Shown here: positions 9,412 through 18,244 of the stretch, piece after piece
Position numbering within the stretch: the first letter of the stretch is position 1
Layout: each line of letters opens with the position of its first letter
Notes under the pieces: model-generated
What the model was told of the DNA's origin: nothing
Seen by the model: the letters and a program-made list of their open reading frames with translations, nothing else
Database searches by the model: none
NCBI GenBank assembly: GCA_014653355.1
Contig: JACWEO010000008.1
Span: forward strand, 1 to 51,820
Length of the DNA: 51,820 nucleotides
Source: Pelagibacterales bacterium SAG-MED47
GTDB lineage: Bacteria; Pseudomonadota; Alphaproteobacteria; Pelagibacterales; Pelagibacteraceae
Direction of reading: 5' to 3'
Program-made: the position numbers and the translations under genes

Positions 9412-10956
9412 ATGAGTGCAGAAGCAATGAAAGTGTCATCTGTATTAGATACATCTCATTTAAAGGTAAAATTTCCATTTAAATCTAAATATGGAAACTA
9501 CATAAATGGAAAATTTGTAGAGCCTTTATCAGGCAAGTATTTTGATAATCCTAGCCCGATATCAAATGAGACTATCTGTTCAATGGCAAGATCAAATGAT
9601 AAAGATGTGGAGGCAGCATTAGATGCAGCTCACGCAGCTTTTACAACATGGGGAAAAACTGACATCACTACAAGATCAAACATAATGATGAAAATAGCTG
9701 ATGTTCTTGAAAAAAATCTAAACTTATTAGCTACAGCTGAGTGTTTAGATAATGGAAAACCTATAAGAGAATGTATGGCAGCAGATTTACCACTGGTAAT
9801 TGACCACTGGAGATATTTTGCTGGAGTAATTAGAGCTGAGGAGGGTTCTGTTGCTGAGATTAGTAATTCTCAATACTCTTACAATATACCTGAACCATTA
9901 GGTGTAGTTGCACAGATTGTTCCATGGAATTTTCCATTATTAATGGCAACATGGAAATTAGCTCCAGCTCTAGCTGCAGGTAATTGCTCTGTTTTAAAAC
10001 CAGCAGAACAAACACCAGCTTCAATTATGGTTATGATGGAACTGATTGGTGATTTATTGCCTCCAGGAGTTGTAAACATAGTAAGCGGTTTTGGATTAGA
10101 AGCAGGTAAACCTTTAGCATCCTCAAAAAGAATTGCTAAGGTTGCTTTTACTGGTGAAACTTCTACTGGAAGATTAATCATGCAGTATGCTGCTCAAAAC
10201 ATTATTCCTATCACATTAGAATTAGGTGGAAAATCTCCAAATATATTCTTTGAGGATATCATGGAAAAAGATGATGACTTCTTAGATAAATGTGTTGAAG
10301 GTTTTGTAATGTTTAACTTAAACCAAGGTGAGGTATGTACTTGTCCGAGTAGAGCATTAGTTCAAGAGTCTATCTATGATAAATTCATGGAGAAATGTAT
10401 TGCTCGAACTAAAGCAGTTGTTCAGGATAATCCACTGAAAATGGAAACTATGATTGGAGCTCAAGCTTCAGTTGAGCAGATGGAGAAGATTAAATCTTAT
10501 CTTGATCTTGGTAAAAAAGAAGGTGCAAAAGTTCTTGCTGGAGGTGCTGTTGGAAAACTTAATAGTGGATTGGAAAAAGGGAATTATATTCAACCTACAA
10601 TTTTTGAAACCAACAACAAATCTCGTATTTCTCAAGAAGAAATATTTGGCCCTGTAGTATCTGTAATTAAATTTAAAGATGAAGCAGAAGCATTAGAAAT
10701 TGCTAATGACACTCTTTATGGTTTAGGTGCAGGTGTTTGGACTAGAAATGGTAATGTTGCTTATAGAATGGGAAGAGCAATACAAGCTGGAATTGTATGG
10801 ACTAATTGTTACCATGCATATCCTGCACACTCACCATTTGGCGGTTACAAACAATCAGGAGTTGGAAGAGAAACTCATAAAATGATGCTTAGTCATTACA
10901 GACAGAATAAGAACCTACATGTATCTTATGCTGAAAAGAAATTAGGCTTCTTTTAA
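9412..10956 (+). CDS. Aldehyde dehydrogenase, AldB/ExaC (acetaldehyde) type
   Basis: 514 residues from the ATG at 9412, chosen because AGGAG lies directly upstream and AldB/ExaC proteins are about 506 residues. The product has the NAD-binding V-P-W-N-F-P motif, the catalytic Glu in L-E-L-G-G-K-S, and the nucleophile in [11 protein letters not shown], a segment characteristic of the acetaldehyde-type subfamily. It oxidises short aldehydes to acids with NAD. The DUF779 gene downstream is a frequent partner of this type. An in-frame basic extension to 9217 is described separately. Confidence 0.93.
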   Translation: MSAEAMKVSSVLDTSHLKVKFPFKSKYGNYINGKFVEPLSGKYFDNPSPISNETICSMARSNDKDVEAALDAAHAAFTTWGKTDITTRSNIMMKIADVLEKNLNLLATAECLDNGKPIRECMAADLPLVIDHWRYFAGVIRAEEGSVAEISNSQYSYNIPEPLGVVAQIVPWNFPLLMATWKLAPALAAGNCSVLKPAEQTPASIMVMMELIGDLLPPGVVNIVSGFGLEAGKPLASSKRIAKVAFTGETSTGRLIMQYAAQNIIPITLELGGKSPNIFFEDIMEKDDDFLDKCVEGFVMFNLNQGEVCTCPSRALVQESIYDKFMEKCIARTKAVVQDNPLKMETMIGAQASVEQMEKIKSYLDLGKKEGAKVLAGGAVGKLNSGLEKGNYIQPTIFETNNKSRISQEEIFGPVVSVIKFKDEAEALEIANDTLYGLGAGVWTRNGNVAYRMGRAIQAGIVWTNCYHAYPAHSPFGGYKQSGVGRETHKMMLSHYRQNKNLHVSYAEKKLGFF

Positions 10957-10970
10957 ACAAATAATATATA

Positions 10971-10999
10971 CTGGCCCATGATTCGTAATCATGGGCCAG
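10971..10999. terminator. Perfect 13-bp hairpin between ALDH and DUF779 genes
   Basis: CTGGCCCATGATT (10971-10983), a CGT loop, and the exact reverse complement AATCATGGGCCAG (10987-10999). It is far more GC-rich than its surroundings, so clearly selected. There is no T-run after it on either strand, so it may attenuate, stabilise mRNA or control translation rather than terminate. An ATG in the right arm (10991) is in frame with the DUF779 gene. Confidence 0.75.
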
Positions 11000-11008
11000 A
11001 GATTAAAA

Positions 11009-11362
11009 ATGAAAGTATCAGCAACTCACTCAGCACTAAATTTATTATCAGAACTTCAAGAAAGATATGGAGAAAAATTAATGTTTCATCAATCTGGAGG
11101 ATGTTGTGATGGAAGTGCGCCTATGTGTTTTCAGGAGGGTGAATTCCCTTTAGGTGATAATGATATTAAATTAGGAGAAATTGGTGGAGTTCCTTTTTAT
11201 ATGAATGCAGACCAATACGAAAAGTGGAAACACACAGATCTTACAATTGATGCAGTAAAGGGCATTGGTGGAATGTTTTCTCTAGACAACGGAACAGGAA
11301 GAAGATTTTTGACAAAATCTGAAATATGTCTTGTAGTAGATAATGAAAACCCAAATCATTAA
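11009..11362 (+). CDS. DUF779 domain protein
   Basis: 117 residues from the ATG at 11009. A start at 10991 would add six residues but lies inside the hairpin arm. DUF779 motifs are evident: L-M-F-H-Q-S-G-G-C-C-D-G-S-A-P-M-C near residue 25, and G-P/V-P-F-Y-M-x-x-x-Q-Y-E-K-W in the middle. The family is widely found beside AldB/ExaC-type aldehyde dehydrogenases, as here. Its biochemical role is not established; the cysteine pair in G-G-C-C-D suggests a redox or metal function (inference). Confidence 0.88.
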   Translation: MKVSATHSALNLLSELQERYGEKLMFHQSGGCCDGSAPMCFQEGEFPLGDNDIKLGEIGGVPFYMNADQYEKWKHTDLTIDAVKGIGGMFSLDNGTGRRFLTKSEICLVVDNENPNH

Positions 11363-11386
11363 TTAATTATCCAAAATCATTATTAT

Positions 11387-11857
11387 ATGTCAGTTTTTTT
11401 AAGTTCACAAAAAATAATTAAGGATTGGATTGATTATAATAACCATATGAATGTGTCCTATTATCTTTTAATATTTGATAAATTTGGGGCAGATGTTCTC
11501 AATGATATATTTAAAATGGGTGAGCATTCAGCAAAAACTACTGGAAAAAGTACAATGATTGTTGAAACTAATATTACATATAATCAAGAATTAAAAATCA
11601 ATGATATGGTAGATATAAATTTAGTTTATTTTGAACATGATAAAAAAAGACTTCAGTATAAGATGGAAATGATCCACAAAGAAAAGAAATATTTAGCGTC
11701 AACAATAGAAGCTTTAGCATTATATGTTGATCTTAATACAAGAAAAGTTTCAGAATTTGAGACTGAAAAAGTTCAAATAATGGATGATTATATCAAAGCT
11801 AATCGTGATAAGTTTGATTATAAAGATTTGAAATTTTCTTCAAAACTAAAAAAATAA
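11387..11857 (+). CDS. Hot-dog fold acyl-CoA thioesterase (4HBT family)
   Basis: 156 residues. The N-terminus has D-W-I-D-Y-N-N-H-M-N-V-S-Y-Y, the D-x-N-x-H-x-N-N-x-x-Y pattern of 4HBT thioesterases with the catalytic region, followed by a central helix and a five-strand sheet. The D-Y-N-x-H-M subtype is common among thioesterases linked to carnitine/betainyl-CoA metabolism, but the acyl group cannot be named from sequence. It lies 24 bp after the DUF779 gene and may be cotranscribed with it. Confidence 0.82.
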   Translation: MSVFLSSQKIIKDWIDYNNHMNVSYYLLIFDKFGADVLNDIFKMGEHSAKTTGKSTMIVETNITYNQELKINDMVDINLVYFEHDKKRLQYKMEMIHKEKKYLASTIEALALYVDLNTRKVSEFETEKVQIMDDYIKANRDKFDYKDLKFSSKLKK

Positions 11858-11865
11858 AAAATATT

Positions 11866-11892
11866 TACTTCCAGCCCGCAACACTGGAAGTA
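11866..11892. terminator. Bidirectional terminator hairpin
   Basis: TACTTCCAG (11866-11874), a 9-nt loop, and CTGGAAGTA (11884-11892) form a perfect 9-bp stem between two convergent genes. A-rich sequence before and TA-rich sequence after the stem supply weak T-runs on both transcripts. Position and symmetry fit a shared terminator. Confidence 0.75.
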
Positions 11893-11900
11893 TAAATTAA

Positions 11901-12227
11901 TTATTGTCCTGGTGCTTTGTATTGACTAGAAGCAACCTCACTTGCTTTAGTTGTTGCTTTAGTAAAATCTATTGCCTCTAGGATTGTTAGGTTTTTAACT
12001 GCTCCTGATGCTTCTACTACAAGTTTAACAGCTGCAAAATCTTCAAAACTGTTTAACTCATTTACAACCACAAAGTCATAAGATCCTCTAACAATATCCA
12101 TACTATGCATTGTTCCACCCATAGCTTTTGTTAATTGTTCTACAACTGCTTTTCTATCAGTTTTTGGATCCTTCAAAAAACCCTGAAATGCTTTTGCAGT
12201 GTAGTTTCCCATTATGTATGCTTTCAT
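11901..12227 (-). CDS. GYD domain protein
   Basis: 108 residues with a ferredoxin-like alpha/beta fold expected for the GYD family: Y-I-M-G-N-Y-T near the N-terminus, then G-G-x-M-x-S-M-D-I-V-R-G-S-Y-D-F-V-V-V-N-E (the name-giving block), then G-A-V-K-N-L-T-I-L-E-A-I-D-F. A run of Thr/Lys/Ala/Ser follows. Biochemical role is unknown; relatives are small cytosolic dimers. It is monocistronic, with terminator hairpin at 11866-11892 and a divergent promoter region at 12228-12326. Confidence 0.85.
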   Translation of the reverse strand: MKAYIMGNYTAKAFQGFLKDPKTDRKAVVEQLTKAMGGTMHSMDIVRGSYDFVVVNELNSFEDFAAVKLVVEASGAVKNLTILEAIDFTKATTKASEVASSQYKAPGQ

Positions 12228-12326
12228 ATAACTCCATTTGTTTTATTAAAAAACTATTGTAACAAATTTTTTTAATGTGTAAAAATTACATAGTGGACAC
12301 AACCTGAAGTAATGTTAAGTTAAATT

Positions 12327-13769
12327 ATGTACGAAAAATTTGGACAATTTATTGATGGTAAATGGCAACAATCGTCTGACAATGGAACTTACGAGGTCAT
12401 TAATCCTGCAAATGAGGAAGTTTTGGGTAAAGCTTCTAAAGCAACACCAAAAGATGTTGATAGAGCTTTAAAGTCTGCTGAGAAAGGTTTAGAGGTCTGG
12501 AAAAAAACTGCTCCATGGCAAAGATCTTATATCATTAGAAGAATTGCTGATAAAATGAGACAGAAACAAGATGTGCTTGCTAAATGGATGACCTTAGAAG
12601 TTGGAAAACCTTTTGCTGAAGCTAAAGGAGAAGTTAATGGAGCTGCTGATATTTTTGAATGGAATGCTGAGGAGACAAAAAGAATTTACGGTCAAACTGT
12701 AGAAAGTAGATTTGAAGACACTAGAGTTCATGTTTATTATCAACCAGTAGGAGTTGTAGCCGCATTATCTCCTTGGAATTTTCCAGCTGTATTGTCAGCA
12801 CGTAAAATCTCTACGGCTTTAGCTGCTGGTTGTTCTGTTATTATAAAACCTGATGTGATTACTCCAGGTGTAGTAATGGAAATGGTTGATATTTGTAATC
12901 AATGTGGAGTTCCTCCAGGAGTGGTAAATCTATTATCAGGAGACCCCCCAAGTATTGCTCAACAATTAATAGCTTCTGATATTGTAAAAAAAATTTCAAT
13001 TACAGGTTCTTCAAGAGTAGGAAAGCTAATTTTAAAACAAGCAGCGGATAAAGTTCAAAGAGTAACAATGGAATTAAGTGGTCATTCACCTTTTATTGTT
13101 TTTGATGATGCAGATATTAAAAAAGCAGCAGATATTGCAATTGCTGCAAAATTTAGAAACAATGGACAAGTATGTATATCTCCAAATAGATTCTATATTC
13201 AAGAAAGTAAAAAAGATGAGTTTGTTGACTTATTTGTCCAGAAAACTAAAAAATTAAAAATAGGCAATGGAATGGATCCAAGTACACAATTAGGTCCTCT
13301 CACTACTGAAAAAAGGTTGAATGAAGTTGAATTATTAGTAGAAAAAACTAAAAAAGAAGGAGCCAAAGTTTTATTGGGAGGAAAAAGACCAGCTGGTTTT
13401 AATAATGGATTTTTTTATGAACCAACAATTTTTGATAATATAAAAGATAATTTTACAATTATGAAAGAAGAACCTTTTGGACCACTTGTGCCGATGCTTT
13501 CATTTAAAACTTTTGATGAAGTGATAAAGAGAGCAAATAATCATGAATTAGGACTATGTAGTTATGTTTGCACTAATTCAATGGAAAGAGCTCATTTAGC
13601 CTCAGAACAACTTGAAACAGGATCGGTTGCAGTAAATACTGGTTTAGTAGCTATTGCAGAGGCACCATTTGGTGGTATTAAACAGAGTGGCTATGGAAGA
13701 GAAGGTGGCTCAATGGCAATAAAAGATTATTTAAATATTAAATATACTCATATGGGTATAAAAGGTTAA
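12327..13769 (+). CDS. NAD(P)-dependent aldehyde dehydrogenase
   Basis: 480 residues, normal ALDH length. The motifs are S-P-W-N-F-P near residue 150, the catalytic Glu in T-M-E-L-S-G-H-S-P, the nucleophile in N-N-G-Q-V-C-I-S-P near residue 285, and E-E-P-F-G-P-L-V-P. The E-L-S-G-H-S-P variant and overall look suit the succinate-semialdehyde/lactaldehyde/glycolaldehyde group; the substrate is not fixed by eye. It is the first gene of a four-gene run (4-bp gap to the FAH hydrolase), suggesting oxidation of an aldehyde made in the same small-molecule breakdown route. Confidence 0.93.
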   Translation: MYEKFGQFIDGKWQQSSDNGTYEVINPANEEVLGKASKATPKDVDRALKSAEKGLEVWKKTAPWQRSYIIRRIADKMRQKQDVLAKWMTLEVGKPFAEAKGEVNGAADIFEWNAEETKRIYGQTVESRFEDTRVHVYYQPVGVVAALSPWNFPAVLSARKISTALAAGCSVIIKPDVITPGVVMEMVDICNQCGVPPGVVNLLSGDPPSIAQQLIASDIVKKISITGSSRVGKLILKQAADKVQRVTMELSGHSPFIVFDDADIKKAADIAIAAKFRNNGQVCISPNRFYIQESKKDEFVDLFVQKTKKLKIGNGMDPSTQLGPLTTEKRLNEVELLVEKTKKEGAKVLLGGKRPAGFNNGFFYEPTIFDNIKDNFTIMKEEPFGPLVPMLSFKTFDEVIKRANNHELGLCSYVCTNSMERAHLASEQLETGSVAVNTGLVAIAEAPFGGIKQSGYGREGGSMAIKDYLNIKYTHMGIKG

Positions 13770-13773
13770 CTAT

Positions 13774-14625
13774 ATGAAGTTATTGAGATTAGGTAAAATT
13801 GGAAAAGAAAAACCAGCAATAATAGATAAAGACAATACTTACAGAGACTTATCATCTATCGTCGAAGATTTTAATCCAAATAGTTTAAACTTTAGTACAT
13901 TAGAAAAAATTAAAAATACAAATACTCTATCTTTACCAAAGCTTGACCCAAATTTAAGAATTGGATCTTGTGTTTCAAATCCATCAAAATTTATTGGGAT
14001 AGGGCTAAATTTCAAAGATCATGCAGAAGAACAAAATTTACCAATCCCTAAAGAGCCAATTATTTTTTCTAAATTTACAAGCTGCATAACTGGCCCAAAT
14101 GATCCAATTATTGTTCCTAAAGATTCAAACCATACAGATTGGGAAGTTGAATTAGGTTTCGTAATTGGTAAAAAAGCAATAAATATAAGCGTAGATAATG
14201 CCTTGGATCATGTGTTAGGTTTTTTTCTAGTAAACGATGTAAGTGAAAGAAATTTTCAAAAAAACAAAGGTTTAACCTGGGATAAAGGTAAAGGTTTTGA
14301 TACTTTTGGACCCATAGGACCTTATATAGTTACCAAAGATGAACTTCCAGATTTTCAAAAATTAAATATGTTTTTAGATGTTAACGGAAAAAGAATGCAA
14401 ACAGGCAATACAGAGAAAATGATTTTTGATGTAAAATCACTAGTTTCATATATGAGTTCTTGTATGAGTTTGCACCCAGGTGATATTTGTTGCACAGGCA
14501 CTCCTCCGGGTGTTGGTGAAAATATGAAACCTCCTTGTTTTTTAAAAGGTGGTGAGGAAGTTGTTCTAGGTATAGATAAGCTAGGCAATCAAAAACATGA
14601 AGTATTAGAATATAAAGATTTATAA
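13774..14625 (+). CDS. Fumarylacetoacetate hydrolase (FAH) family protein
   Basis: 283 residues. C-terminal FAH domain with G-I-G-L-N-F-K-D-H-A-E-E near residue 75, metal ligands in D-W-E-V-E-L-G-F-V-I-G, the catalytic-loop segment N-D-V-S-E-R-N-F-Q and the T-G-T-P-P-G-V-G motif. Its closest-looking subgroup includes ureidoglycolate lyase and 2,4-diketo-3-deoxy-sugar-acid hydrolases (FahA-like), so a C-C bond cleavage of a 2-oxo/1,3-diketo acid is likely. Being 4 bp after an aldehyde dehydrogenase supports a sugar-acid or hydroxy-acid catabolic pair, but the substrate is not established. Confidence 0.9.
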   Translation: MKLLRLGKIGKEKPAIIDKDNTYRDLSSIVEDFNPNSLNFSTLEKIKNTNTLSLPKLDPNLRIGSCVSNPSKFIGIGLNFKDHAEEQNLPIPKEPIIFSKFTSCITGPNDPIIVPKDSNHTDWEVELGFVIGKKAINISVDNALDHVLGFFLVNDVSERNFQKNKGLTWDKGKGFDTFGPIGPYIVTKDELPDFQKLNMFLDVNGKRMQTGNTEKMIFDVKSLVSYMSSCMSLHPGDICCTGTPPGVGENMKPPCFLKGGEEVVLGIDKLGNQKHEVLEYKDL

Positions 14626-14638
14626 TACTTAAAATTTA

Positions 14639-15346
14639 ATGACAGAATTAATTATAGCTTTTGGTGCAGGATTGATAAGTTTTTTGTCTCCATGCGTTTT
14701 ACCTCTAATACCAGGATACATTTCTTATATTTCGGGAAGTTCATTAAATGAATTAATTGAAAAGAAAAATATAAATTTTATTCCTATGATTTTTTTTACA
14801 ATAGGGTTTTCAATAATATTTATAATTTTTGGAGCAGCATCTACATTTCTAGGTAAAGTATTACTTCAAAATTCCTACGAACTTAGAATTTTTGCAGGTT
14901 TAGTTATCATTTTATTTTCACTTCATATTATAGGTATATTAAATATAAATTTTTTAAATTTTGAAAAAAGAATCCATACAAATAATAATTCTAATTTTTT
15001 TAGTCCAATTTTAATTGGAATGGCATTTGCGTTTGGTTGGACTCCATGTATTGGTCCCATATTGGGCTCAATACTTGTTATTGCCGCAACAGAAGACAGT
15101 ATAATTAAAGGTATATTACTTTTGTCTTTTTATTCTTTAGGTTTGGCAATACCATTTATTTTTTCAGGTTACTTATTTCAAAAATTCCTGGCTTTTTCAA
15201 AAAATTTTAAAAAGAATATAAATTTAGTTTCTAAATTAGGTGGAATTATTCTATTAATTACTGGTATTTTAATATTAACTGATCAACTCCAGGGACTGGG
15301 ATTTTATTTATTAAATATTTTTCCATTCTTACAAAGTTTTGGATAA
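14639..15346 (+). CDS. ccdA: CcdA-type thiol:disulfide transporter
   Basis: 235 residues, six transmembrane segments. The two redox cysteines are in F-L-S-P-C-V-L-P-L-I-P-G-Y (TM1) and F-G-W-T-P-C-I-G-P-I-L-G (TM4), the classic CcdA pattern. It moves reducing equivalents from cytosolic thioredoxin to the periplasm, needed for cytochrome c maturation and for keeping periplasmic thiols reduced. It lies 13 bp after the FAH gene and 4 bp before a flavoprotein gene. Confidence 0.93.
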   Translation: MTELIIAFGAGLISFLSPCVLPLIPGYISYISGSSLNELIEKKNINFIPMIFFTIGFSIIFIIFGAASTFLGKVLLQNSYELRIFAGLVIILFSLHIIGILNINFLNFEKRIHTNNNSNFFSPILIGMAFAFGWTPCIGPILGSILVIAATEDSIIKGILLLSFYSLGLAIPFIFSGYLFQKFLAFSKNFKKNINLVSKLGGIILLITGILILTDQLQGLGFYLLNIFPFLQSFG

Positions 15347-15350
15347 AAAA

Positions 15351-15932
15351 ATGAAAATATATCAAATAGACTCTAGTGCTAGAAAAGAGGGTTCGACTTC
15401 AAGGGCACTTGCAAAAAAATTATTAAATAAGATTAAAAAACCAGACGATAAGGTTTTATACAGAGATTTAGATGATGAAATGGTTTTTGTTTCTGGGCTC
15501 ACAGAGTCTGGAATGAAAATTGAGAAAAAAGATCAGACTGAGCATCATAAAAAGATGTTTGATTTGTCTGATAAGCTTGTCAAAGAACTTAAAGAAAGTG
15601 ATATAATTATTATTTCTGCACCAATTTATAATTATGGACCTCCAGCAACTTTAAAAGCTTGGTCAGATCTTGCTGCAAGAGTTGGAGAAACTTTTAGGTT
15701 TAAATCTAATGGAAGAAGAGAGGGTTTATTAAAAAACAAAAGAGCATATTTAGTAATAACATCTGGGGGTACAAAGCTTAATAGTAAAGAAGATTTTCTT
15801 ACACCATGGTTAAAATTTGTTTTAAATTTTTTTGGGATTAATAAAATTGATATAATTTGTGCAGATCAAATGGCTTTAGATTATGAAAAATCAATTAAGG
15901 ATGCTGAAAAACAGATTGAAAATATTTCTTAA
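15351..15932 (+). CDS. FMN-dependent NADH:quinone/azo oxidoreductase (AzoR-like flavodoxin fold)
   Basis: 193 residues from the ATG at 15351; a TTG at 15339 in the same frame is unlikely because it lies inside ccdA. Flavodoxin-like fold: the N-terminal D-S-S-A-R-K-E-G-S-T-S-R phosphate loop, P-I-Y-N-Y-G-P-P-A-T-L-K-A-W FMN loop near residue 90, and T-S-G-G-T near residue 140, all as in AzoR. These enzymes reduce quinones and azo compounds in the cytosol. The 3' end overlaps the convergent dioxygenase gene by 4 bp. Confidence 0.9.
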   Translation: MKIYQIDSSARKEGSTSRALAKKLLNKIKKPDDKVLYRDLDDEMVFVSGLTESGMKIEKKDQTEHHKKMFDLSDKLVKELKESDIIIISAPIYNYGPPATLKAWSDLAARVGETFRFKSNGRREGLLKNKRAYLVITSGGTKLNSKEDFLTPWLKFVLNFFGINKIDIICADQMALDYEKSIKDAEKQIENIS

Positions 15933-17029
15933 AGATTAAACTTTCTTTTTAAATGTTTTAATTTTCCTTCAGTGCTATCATAATCTATATAACACCCTTG
16001 TAAAAAACGATTACCCTCATCAGGGTTATAAGTTGTTCTTCCATGAAGCAGCCTATAATTATCCATCATTAACAAATCACCAGGAGAAAGTTTAAATTGG
16101 ATTCTCTGTTTATCTGAGTTATAAAATTCAGATATTTTTTTTCTTGCAGAATAATAAAGTGCTAACTTTTTTTTTTCCATAAAAGGTACAAAGTCTAATC
16201 GGGGACTAAATCTAACTTGTTTAAATTTTCCTTCCTCATCAAGTTTTATCATTTCAGCCCAATCTTCTAAAACTACACTTTGGTCAATAAATTTAAATCT
16301 TACTTTTACTTCACTTAAAATTTTATAATATTTAGGAAATTCTCTTTTTAATTTTTCAGAAACAGTAAATCCATCTACTAAGGTAGACGAACCACCCTTA
16401 ACACCATTTTCAATACAATGTAAAATTTGAATACACGGAACTGGATTTCTGTAAGGATTATCCGTATGTGGAGCTAAGGGTAAAGAAGTATAAGCTAAAT
16501 CGTTAGGTTTAGGTTTTGATTTCACATTAAAATATTCTCCAAAATTTGTTCGCCTTACACTTCCAATTGAGTTTGCAAAATTTATCAAAAAATTATTTTT
16601 GGTTGGAACCTTTTTAAATATTATGAATCCATATTCGTAAAAATTAATTAAAGCATCATACATTTCTTTTTTTTCAAAAAAATTCTCCTTAAATTCAAAA
16701 ATTTTAAAATCTTTAAAAGTAGAGTCCCACTCTATTCTTTCAATAAATTTTACAAAATTATTCTTTGAAAATTCTTTTAAAATATCTTGAGTTGATAATT
16801 TAGCAAAAACACCATCACCAAAAGTTACTTCAAGAAATCCATCTAATAAATTAACCTTATGAATTTCTATATTTTGTTCAAGTTCAGTTGGGTCAAATAA
16901 TCTTTGTTGGGTTGCTTTATCTACAAAGTTGTCTCCATTAACTCTTTCTCTTAGCCAAAAAGGATGAATCTCCTTTTTAAGCCCATCTTTATTGAAAAAA
17001 ACTTTATTATTATTTAATTCAATTTTCAT
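15929..17029 (-). CDS. Fe(II)/2-oxoglutarate dioxygenase, gamma-butyrobetaine hydroxylase-like
   Basis: 366 residues with an N-terminal GBBH-like small domain (H-P-F-W-L-R-E-R near residue 25) and a TauD-type dioxygenase domain. The iron facial triad is visible as P-H-T-D-N-P (near residue 187) and H-G-R-T (near residue 329), with the 2-oxoglutarate arginine in G-N-R-F-L-Q-G. The cysteines that bind zinc in animal butyrobetaine/trimethyllysine hydroxylases (W-L-R-D-N-C-x-C-x-x-C) are absent. Carnitine synthesis or another betaine hydroxylation is plausible; substrate is unproven. Confidence 0.88.
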   Translation of the reverse strand: MKIELNNNKVFFNKDGLKKEIHPFWLRERVNGDNFVDKATQQRLFDPTELEQNIEIHKVNLLDGFLEVTFGDGVFAKLSTQDILKEFSKNNFVKFIERIEWDSTFKDFKIFEFKENFFEKKEMYDALINFYEYGFIIFKKVPTKNNFLINFANSIGSVRRTNFGEYFNVKSKPKPNDLAYTSLPLAPHTDNPYRNPVPCIQILHCIENGVKGGSSTLVDGFTVSEKLKREFPKYYKILSEVKVRFKFIDQSVVLEDWAEMIKLDEEGKFKQVRFSPRLDFVPFMEKKKLALYYSARKKISEFYNSDKQRIQFKLSPGDLLMMDNYRLLHGRTTYNPDEGNRFLQGCYIDYDSTEGKLKHLKRKFNL

Positions 17030-17101
17030 TTGATAAATGAATGATTATTTAAAATTTAGCTTTAATCAATAGTAATAAAATAGTAATAATCTTTTGTCCC
17101 T

Positions 17102-17902
17102 ATGTTAAAATCTTCTGATTATAAAGTTTATTCGAAATTCCTTGAAAATTTAGCAATAAAACTAACTCAATATTATTATTTGAAATTAAACAAACCTTTT
17201 AAAATTTCAAATAAAAAAAAGAGAGGGGGATATGATCCTGTTACGAGTGCAGATAAAGCTTTTGAAAAGTTTATTAGAAAAGAAATATCAAAAAAATTTC
17301 CTAACCATCAAGTGAAAGGAGAAGAATTTGATCAAAAAAAAACAAATAGTGAGTTTACTTGGGTAATAGATCCAATAGATGGAACAAGATCTTTTGTAAT
17401 TGGAAACCCAACTTGGAGCAACTTAATTTCTTTAAATTATAAAGGCCACCCAATATTAGGTCTTGCAAATTTTCCAATTTTAAAGAAGTATTATTTTAAC
17501 ACTTCAAATAGATTAGCATATGTTGTCGAAGGAAAAAAAAGAAAAAGGATAAATGTAAATAAAAAAGTTTTATTTTCAAATATTAAGTTGGCAGCAGCTT
17601 TTCATGGAGGCATCACTTTAAACCAACAAAAAAAAATTCCAAAAGTTTTAAAGTTAATGCAATTCCCATGCGTAGATGCTCTAAGTTATGCACATCTAAC
17701 TGAAGGAAAGATAGATGTAGTAATACAATGTGGAAACAAGATCTGGGATATTCATCCATTAATCCCCATTATTAATGCAGCAGGAGGAACAGTTTCTACT
17801 TGGAGTAATAAAAATGCAGTTAAAGCAGGAAATATTTTAGTCACTACTAATAAAAATATTCATAAAAAATTTATAAAGATTTTGAAACCAGTTGCTAAGT
17901 AG
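17102..17902 (+). CDS. hisN: Inositol monophosphatase family, HisN-like histidinol-phosphatase
   Basis: 266 residues, IMPase fold. Metal-binding motifs are G-E-E-F-D near residue 78 and W-V-I-D-P-I-D-G-T-R-S-F near residue 93, plus the C-terminal I-W-D-I-H-P-L. The T-R-S-F-V-I-G-N-P-T-W version matches the HisN subgroup (R-A-F-x-x-G-x-P-x-W) better than SuhB or CysQ. It would supply histidinol in histidine synthesis. No other his biosynthesis gene is next to it (the HisD-like protein at 25166 looks non-biosynthetic). It overlaps the convergent SMR gene by 8 bp. Confidence 0.8.
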   Translation: MLKSSDYKVYSKFLENLAIKLTQYYYLKLNKPFKISNKKKRGGYDPVTSADKAFEKFIRKEISKKFPNHQVKGEEFDQKKTNSEFTWVIDPIDGTRSFVIGNPTWSNLISLNYKGHPILGLANFPILKKYYFNTSNRLAYVVEGKKRKRINVNKKVLFSNIKLAAAFHGGITLNQQKKIPKVLKLMQFPCVDALSYAHLTEGKIDVVIQCGNKIWDIHPLIPIINAAGGTVSTWSNKNAVKAGNILVTTNKNIHKKFIKILKPVAK

Positions 17903-18230
17903 TTTTTCCAAGAGTGTTTAAAAGAATTACTCCGATAATAATTAATGTAATCCCAACTATTCCATAAATATTTGGTATTTGGTTGTATTTAAATACTGCA
18001 AATAGAGAAACTGCAGTTATAGTTAGTCCGCCATATGTTGCATAAGCAAATCCCACTGGAATTATATTCATTGCTTTCGATAAACAAAAAATACATGCAA
18101 TTATGGAAATTATACAAAAAATAGTTGGCCCAATATTTGTAAAACCATTCGTGGATTTTAAAAAACCATTAGAAGTTATTCCAAGAGCAATGGCCAATAG
18201 TAGAAATACATATCCTGATAAATTACTCAT
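17895..18230 (-). CDS. SMR/EmrE-like four-TM protein lacking the conserved glutamate
   Basis: 111 residues, four membrane segments, aligned over its length with EmrE (N-G-F-T after TM1, I-P-V-G-F-A-Y-A-T-Y-G-G in TM3, G-V-I-L-L-N at the end). The membrane Glu of TM1 (Glu14 in EmrE), which couples protons and binds substrate in classical SMR pumps, aligns with glycine, and the protein has no Asp or Glu at all. So it is unlikely to be a normal proton-driven multidrug pump. It is the last of nine tightly packed genes (14 bp after the DUF2798 gene). Confidence 0.85.
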   Translation of the reverse strand: MSNLSGYVFLLLAIALGITSNGFLKSTNGFTNIGPTIFCIISIIACIFCLSKAMNIIPVGFAYATYGGLTITAVSLFAVFKYNQIPNIYGIVGITLIIIGVILLNTLGKTT

Positions 18231-18244
18231 AATTAAACCTATGA

